Below are positions 58,830 to 64,000 of a stretch of DNA of 64,000 nt, in pieces (the stretch's first letter is position 1; the number at the start of each line of letters is the position of its first letter). Below the pieces are notes generated by a model that worked only from the letters and a program-made list of their open reading frames with translations, was not told the DNA's origin and did not search any database. Both the position numbers and the translations under genes were made by a program. This DNA comes from Parasponia andersonii (lineage: Eukaryota; Streptophyta; Magnoliopsida; Rosales; Cannabaceae). The stretch lies in contig JXTB01000050.1 of the NCBI GenBank assembly GCA_002914805.1, forward strand, positions 1,168,629 to 1,232,628, given 5' to 3'.

Positions 58830-59340
58830 ATAATCCTAACACCCGTTTATTAGACATCATAAGTAACCTAATAAAATATTTATAACAAATGTCTTTTTTC
58901 TTTGATTCACTTGGATATTAAGGCAAATTAGTTATATACATATAGTTGTGTTACCAGATACCATAAATAATCTAATAAGATACTAATGATAATATTTTTT
59001 TTTCCCTCAAATTTACTTTATTATCAAGATAAAATGATTGAATACCTTCGATAGTTATCGTATACTATAAGTAACCCAATAAGATACTTATAAAAAAAAC
59101 TTTTTATTTTTCCTTCCAATTTACTTGAATATCAAGGTAACTAGTTAGATATCTATGATTGTTATAGTAAGTAACCTAATAAGATACTTATAGTAAACAT
59201 TCTTTTTCCTCCAATTTTTCTAGATATTAAAGTAAACTGGTTAGATACCTAATAAGAAATACATAATACTGTAATTAATTTTGACAGACACCATAAGTAA
59301 CCTTGTAGAATACTTATGATAAGCTCACTTTTGAAAACAA
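58830..59340. repeat. Degenerate tandem array, about 100-bp unit with dyad core
   Basis: Cores of the form ATAAGTAACCTAATAAGATA followed by CTTAT start near 58,859, 58,963, 59,067, 59,166 and 59,292, about 99-126 bp apart. Within a core, ATAAGTA and TACTTAT are inverted copies around an 11-bp centre. The spacers are also related ('TCC..AATTTACTTG(G/A)ATATCAAG', then 'TTAGATA' and 'GTTAT'), so this is a diverged tandem satellite-like array. Weaker cores continue at 59,370, 59,505 and 59,592, inside the next repeat. Confidence 0.7.
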
Positions 59341-59360
59341 AATTTTAAAAGTAAAATTAT

Positions 59361-60679
59361 TTGGATACCAAAAATAATTTCTTAAGATACTTATAGTTGA
59401 GTGATCATTGGTATCCAAGTAGGTTACTAATAGCAATTTGGTGTATTACCACAAGTTTCATTTTTTTTTTCTTTCTTTTATTTTTTTCAACTTACATGAA
59501 TACCATAGGTAATCTTATATGATATCTAAAGTGGTACCCTTTTCTTTTAGCAATAAAGAATGCCCGACATCTCTTTGAAGTTTGTAGATACTATAGATAA
59601 CATGGTATGATAGTTATGATAACTGTCAAACTCTAATAGTAACTAAGTAAGAGACTATTAGTAACTAAGTGAGCAATCATTAGAATATAAGTGACTATTA
59701 GTAACTAAGTGAGCAATCATTAGAATATAAGTGACTGATCGAACAAAGAATGATATAAGTATCATGAATAGGTACTTGTCTATATTCATAATTAAATTAA
59801 TAAATGTAAATATACTAGATACCCTAAAAAAATTAGATTAAAAATAGAAAAATATATATTATTTTATGAATAAAACATGAGCCTAGTAACAGGAATGAAT
59901 ATCTCCAACCACTTCTTTTTTTGAGTGGACAATTAATTTTGAGTTTTACTGAAGAATTATGTGTCAAAAACTAATTTGAATACCATATTATCGGCTTAGG
60001 TTACTAATATAGTAGACAATTTGGATACCAAAAATAATTTCTTAAGATACTTATAGTTGAGTAATCATTGGTATCTAAGTAGGTTACTAATAGCAATTTG
60101 GTGTGTTACCACAAGTTTCATTTTTTTTTCTTTCTTTTATTTTTTTCAACTTATATGAATACCATAAGTAATCTTATATGATATCTAAAGTGGTACCCTT
60201 TTCTTTTAGCAATAAAGAATACCCGATATCTCTTTGAAGTTCGTAGATACCATAGATAACATGGTATGATACTTATGATAACTGTCAAACTCTAATAGTA
60301 ACTAAGTAAGAGACTATTAGTAATTAAGTGAGCAATCATTAGAATATAAGTGACTATTAGTAACTAAGTGAGCAATCATTAGAATATAAGTGACTGATCG
60401 AACAAAGAATGATATAAGTATCATGAATAGGTACTTGTCTATATTCATAATTAAATTAATAAATGTAAATATACTAGATACCCTAAAAAAATTAGATTAA
60501 AAATAGAAAAATATATATTATTTTATGAATAAAACATGAGCCTAGTAACAGGAATGAATATCTCCAACCACTTCTTTTTTTGAGTGGACAATTAATTTTG
60601 AGTTTTACTGAAGAATTATGTGTCAAAAACTAATTTGAATACCATATTATCGGCTTAGGTTACTAATATAGTAGACAAT
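59361..60679 (+). repeat. 660-bp tandem duplication
   Basis: Copy one (59,361-60,020) and copy two (60,021-60,679) abut exactly; both start TTGGATACCAAAAATAATTT and end GTAGACAATT. I see about ten differences, nearly all C/T or A/G, and one base in a poly-T run. Inside each copy a 40-bp unit (GACTATTAGTAACTAAGTGA...) is itself present twice in tandem. Confidence 0.95.
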
Positions 60680-60954
60680 TTGGAAATCTATTCAGCATGA
60701 GAATAAACTAAAATTAGAAATTTGCTTCTATTTTGACATTTTTTGTTGGTTAATTATGTTTAAGTGCTAACAAAGATGGTTAAAAAAAAAAAGAAACATA
60801 ACTAAAAGAAAACAAAAAACAATACAAGAAAAGATTACTGAAAATTATATAAAGACAAAGACAAAGGTAAAATCAACATTAGAAAAAAATAAAAAGAATA
60901 AAAATAAATATATATACTCAACGTTAGAAAAATATGAAATGAATAAAACATTTA
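60680..60954. other. AT-rich DNA with no recognised feature
   Basis: A-rich, including a run of A at 60,781 and AAAGACAAAGACAAAGG near 60,851. No gene or repeat end seen. Confidence 0.5.
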
Positions 60955-61975
60955 GGAGAATTCTAGTGTAGGAGGGGCATTTTTGCTCCTACCATAAGAG
61001 GACTTTTTTACCCATTTAATGAAATTTAAAATCTATACTATGCATGCAATCTATCACACTAAAGTTTTTCCCATAATTAGTTAAGTTCGGTTTAAGAAAT
61101 AGAAACTCATAAAAGACAAGAGAAAGAAAATAAAAATAACGCAAATCAGGAAAGAATTGCTTGTGGTCTGCTTCACCTATCACAGGTCTAAGGACTAAAA
61201 GAATCAAATCACTATAGAATGGTCAAGAGTGATTTTTCTCTTTGAAATCTCATAGAAAATAAAGGATTTTGTGAGAAGAATTAAGAACCGATGCTTCTGT
61301 ATTCATTGTATCCGACGGAGTACAAAACCAAGGTCATTCATGTGACAACTATGGCGTCTAGTATACAAAAAGAGATAATTGTAATCCATTGAAAATTTTA
61401 CTACTAAAAAGAAAAATTTGTCTACTTTAATTTCTTTTATTCTAGTTTTATTATTTCTAAGTTCTAATAATCAGGTGTGGATCTGAGGTGTGTTTCTTTT
61501 TTTAAAAAAAAAATGTATGATTCAACTTGTGGGATAAAATGCAAATCTATGTTTATTCTTTTTTTTGGGGGGGGTGGGGTGGAGAGGAGGGGAACGGTTT
61601 AAAAAAACTCTAGATTAGATATAATGAGAAACACAAAAGATAAAGTCAGCATAAGAATTAAGGACTGTGGAAGAAATTAATTAAATTGTGGATATAAATT
61701 AATTAATGAGATTTTTATCTTGGTGAGAATATCATCTCAATGGCTAAGGTTGAAGATGAGTTGGGAACCGAAAATCTTATATTTTGCGTGGAAGAAGGTT
61801 AGGGAAAGAAACAGACTTTTCATTTCGTTTGATTTTTGTTTCCGTGTAGTGTAATGTATGAAATGATATATACTCTCATTCTAATTTTTCTGATAAACAC
61901 CCGTTTGCATCAAACTGATAAAAAAAGTCCTTCTACGATAGAAGCGAAAATGATCCTCTTACACTAGAATTCTCC
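60955..61975. mobile_element. Mutator-like MITE with long inverted ends and 9-bp target duplication
   Basis: The left end GGAGAATTCTAGTGTAGGAG and the reverse complement of the right end GGAGAATTCTAGTGTAAGAG begin inverted repeats that continue, with a few differences, for about 55 bp ('CATTTTTGCTCCTA' versus 'CATTTTCGCTTCTA', then 'GGACTTTTTT'). AAACATTTA (60,946-60,954) and AAATATTTA (61,976-61,984) give a 9-bp target duplication with one C/T change. The 1,021-bp interior has no transposase and includes a G-rich tract at 61,567-61,598. A transposase supplied in trans by a Mutator-like element would have mobilised it. Confidence 0.85.
61567..61598 (+). repeat. G-rich tract
   Basis: GGGGGGGGTGGGGTGGAGAGGAGGGG: several runs of three or more G after a poly-T. 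It has G-quadruplex potential; no function can be inferred. Confidence 0.7.
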
Positions 61976-62024
61976 AAATATTTATCTATCTCTTATAAAG
62001 TTTAAAGGAAATAAAATAAAAATA

Positions 62025-62187
62025 TGTTGAATTATTCTGTATATCAATCAGAATTAATTACAAAATATTACAATTATATATTTATAATTAATTAGAAGAT
62101 ATTTGTAATTAATTAAGAGATAACAATTAGTCCTATAAATTGTAATCCATTTTCAGAATCAAAGTAAGAAAAAAATCATTCTTTTCA
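62025..62187 (+). repeat. 5' LTR of the copia element (163 bp)
   Basis: It begins TGTTGAATTATTCTG and ends ATTCTTTTCA, with a purely AT-rich middle. The next bases, TAGTATCAAAGCAGG, are three changes away from the tRNA-Met primer binding site TGGTATCAGAGCAGG. Confidence 0.7.
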
Positions 62188-63067
62188 TAGTATCAAAGCA
62201 GGTTTAAATCCTGTCACCTACGTAAAAAAAAATAAATAAATAAAAACCTAAAACCCAAGTTTAAATCGGTTTTTTGCCTTACAAAACTCAAAACCCAGAT
62301 TTCAATCACCCAAAACTCTAAACTAAACACCCAAATTTCAATCTAAAGAAAAAAAGGAAGGTTTGCATCTCTGCACATCATGTCTCCACCTTTACAGTTG
62401 TGCCCAAGCATCTCCATCGCTACTTGCTGATCCTAGATCGTGCGCCTTTGTCGTCGTGCTCGAGTGTCTCCATGACTGCCTGCCGATCCCAGATCACACA
62501 CTATTGCCATACTCATTGAAAAAACAAAAACAAAATCAAAAACATCAAACCAAAAACAAACACAAACACTTGACCATCCAAACCACAGTAAATCAAAAGT
62601 ATCAAAACCTTGAAATGCTTGCAAACCCCCGTCTCAGACCTCGTCAAAATCCGCTGAAAATCGCTCAATCGACCGCTGTGCTGCCTTCCCGAGTTATCGA
62701 GACCACCGTGCTGCCTCGCGATCAACCATCGTGCCGCTGTCGTAAGTCCTCAAAACCACTGTGCCACCTCGTAATCGGCTGCCGCATCACCTCTGTTAGT
62801 CCTCTTCACCCGCCATTTCCACAAAGGCGAGTACTTGTTTCTCACATGCCACTAATTTCATTTATTTGTTGTTATTGGCTTTTTCACAATCTGAGGCCTG
62901 TTGTTTGGAGAGTGCAATTTTGCACTTTGCAAAATTTTAGTGGGTCTTCTATGCCCAAGTCAAAGTGGGCCACAATATAAGGTCTTCGTAAATTTGGTAT
63001 CATATATATATATAGTTTCATTTCTTTTGTTTCAAAAAAAAAGGAGAATAAAATAAATAAATAAAAA
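62188..63067 (+). other. Leader of the copia element, with a 205-codon open frame
   Basis: The stretch between primer binding site and gag is C-rich early on. A frame at 62,363-62,980 is open for 205 codons, but it has no recognisable domain, is low-complexity in the middle (Lys/Gln/Asn-rich, residues 50-70) and contains an internal near-repeat ('CCGCTGTGCTGCC', 'CCGTGCTGCC', 'CTGTGCCACC' at 62,672-62,770). Such leaders are usual before gag in plant copia elements; I regard it as untranslated. Confidence 0.5.
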
Positions 63068-63069
63068 AT

Positions 63070-63858
63070 GATGAGTGAATAAACTGAATCCTCAGAAATA
63101 AAATCTATTCCAGTTCTTATTCAGTCTGAGGTGCCTTTAATACTGGTATTCTACTTACCGAAACAAATTACGATGTCTGGTCTCAATTGATGGAGATGTA
63201 TATTGCTGAACGAGAAAAACTCTCATACGTCATGGGCAAAGCCGCTCCACCTTTTGTGTCGAATAAGGGATATGAGAAATGGTTTGCTGAAAATCAAAAA
63301 GTGAAGCGTTAGCTTCTGATGTCTATGACTCCTGACATTATGAAGCGCTATCTCCGTATTCCCACTGCCTGTGAAATCTGGTTATCCAGAGCCTTTTATG
63401 ATGGAACTGATGAGATGCAAGTCTACTCCCTGCATCAGAAAGCCTTCTCAGCCAAACAAGATACCAAATCGCTTTCTACTTATTATGGAGAATGAACTGA
63501 AATATTTCAAGAACTCGACCATCGTGATAGAGTGGTCATGAAGGATTCTGACGATGTGATAGCATACCGACAGTCGATTGAACGCACTCGAGTCCACATA
63601 TTTCTTGCTGGATTATGTACCAGTTTTGATCAACTTCGGCGAGAAATTTTACGTCGCGAGTCACTCCTAAGTCTGGAAGAATGTTATTCCTTAGTCCGTC
63701 ATGACAGCTTACGATCCACTGCTTTCTATGAGGAAACTACCAAACTTGAAGCTTTCGCACTGTTCTCTCGACAACGACCTAGTCAAACATCGCAGGATCA
63801 CCCCAAACCCACCTTGAGATTCTTAAGGTGGAAGCTTTTTCAGAGGAACTTTACGTGA
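63070..63858 (+). pseudogene. Copia gag (UBN2/Retrotran_gag type) with two in-frame stops
   Basis: One frame reads through the copia gag pattern: TNYDVWSQLMEMYIAEREKL (63,155-63,214), KGYEKWFAENQKVKR, a TAG, LLMSMTPDIMKRYL, a 'CEIWLSRAF' block, LHQKAFSAKQDTKSLSTYY, a TGA, then TEIFQELDHRD and an open end (63,532-63,858) with RVHIFLAGLCTSFDQLRREI and a Leu/Ser-rich tail. Both stops stand where Trp (TGG) is plausible, so one G-to-A change each would explain them. The zinc knuckle expected after 63,870 is missing; the following 'PYPDWW' and 'SSTAFTQTKATDVP' segments belong to the linker usually found after it, so a small deletion has removed it. Confidence 0.85.
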
Positions 63859-64000
63859 GTAACGTTAGTTTTATCAGTATGGTTTTTAGCCACAAAGCTC
63901 AACTAACCATATCCAGACTGGTGGAACTCGGCACGTCATCAGAATGCTAAGAGACCATCTTCAACAGCTTTCACTCAAACAAAAGCAACCGATGTTCCAT

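Larger units (their letters stand above)
62025..64000 (+). mobile_element. 5' part of an Ale-like copia element (continues beyond the window)
   Basis: A short LTR (62,025-62,187), a primer-binding-like TAGTATCAAAGCAGG, a leader of about 0.9 kb and a copia gag are in the expected order. The small LTR suggests the Ale/Retrofit branch of Ty1/copia. The pol region and 3' LTR, if present, lie to the right of the window. Confidence 0.75.

Noticed and set aside
59636..59740. CRISPR-like direct repeats
   Set aside because: Only two 40-bp units without distinct spacers, part of a larger tandem duplication in plant DNA.
62363..62980. 205-codon open frame as a host gene
   Set aside because: It lies between a copia primer binding site and gag, has no recognisable domain and is low-complexity in the middle. 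Recorded only as part of the leader.

Overview
This is repeat-dominated nuclear DNA of a flowering plant, probably a eudicot. It is AT-rich and carries Ty3/gypsy and Ty1/copia retrotransposons, plant DNA-transposon remnants and an endogenous pararetrovirus (Caulimoviridae). No bacterial operon, plastid gene, tRNA, rRNA or CRISPR array was seen. I found no intact host protein-coding gene; every recognisable coding region belongs to a mobile element or to the viral insertion, and all are broken. The species cannot be named from the sequence.

Layout. 1-95 is the 3' end of a copia-type LTR whose longer copy lies at 49,151-49,583. 96-6,250 is a decayed gypsy-type element with a PF04195-like gag region, an internal duplication and a 2.17-kb solo LTR with a perfect target-site duplication. 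6,251-17,247 is mostly unassigned AT-rich DNA with a hAT-like and a Mutator-like non-autonomous element and several small tandem repeats. 17,248-43,577 is a nest four levels deep: a minus-strand copia element (3' LTR and pol at 17,248-20,102, gag at 42,853-43,577) is split by a minus-strand Tat/Athila-like element (20,103-42,852); that is interrupted by two plus-strand Tekay/Del-like elements (B 22,058-30,002 and C 30,365-40,539); C holds a further 807-bp solo-LTR-like insertion (35,098-35,904).

43,578-48,000 holds a possible copia leader and LTR with a minus-strand primer binding site, itself interrupted by a 2.2-kb solo LTR with a perfect TCATT duplication. 49,008-49,152 is a small second copy of the viral capsid region, next to the copia-type LTR. 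51,122-51,619 contains two nested foldbacks. About 51,745-58,200 (minus strand) is a nearly unit-length endogenous pararetrovirus of florendovirus/petuvirus type: movement protein, capsid with zinc knuckle, protease, reverse transcriptase, RNase H, a C-terminal domain, then a promoter-like region. It is disabled by stop codons, frameshifts and assembly gaps.

58,830-60,679 is a satellite-like tract: a degenerate array of about 100-bp units with a dyad core, then a recent 660-bp tandem duplication. 60,955-61,975 is a Mutator-like MITE with long inverted ends. 62,025 to the window end is the 5' part of an Ale-like copia element (163-bp LTR, leader, gag with two stops).

The parts do not form a pathway. 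They record successive insertions, LTR-LTR recombination into solo LTRs, internal deletion and C-to-T decay typical of methylated plant heterochromatin.
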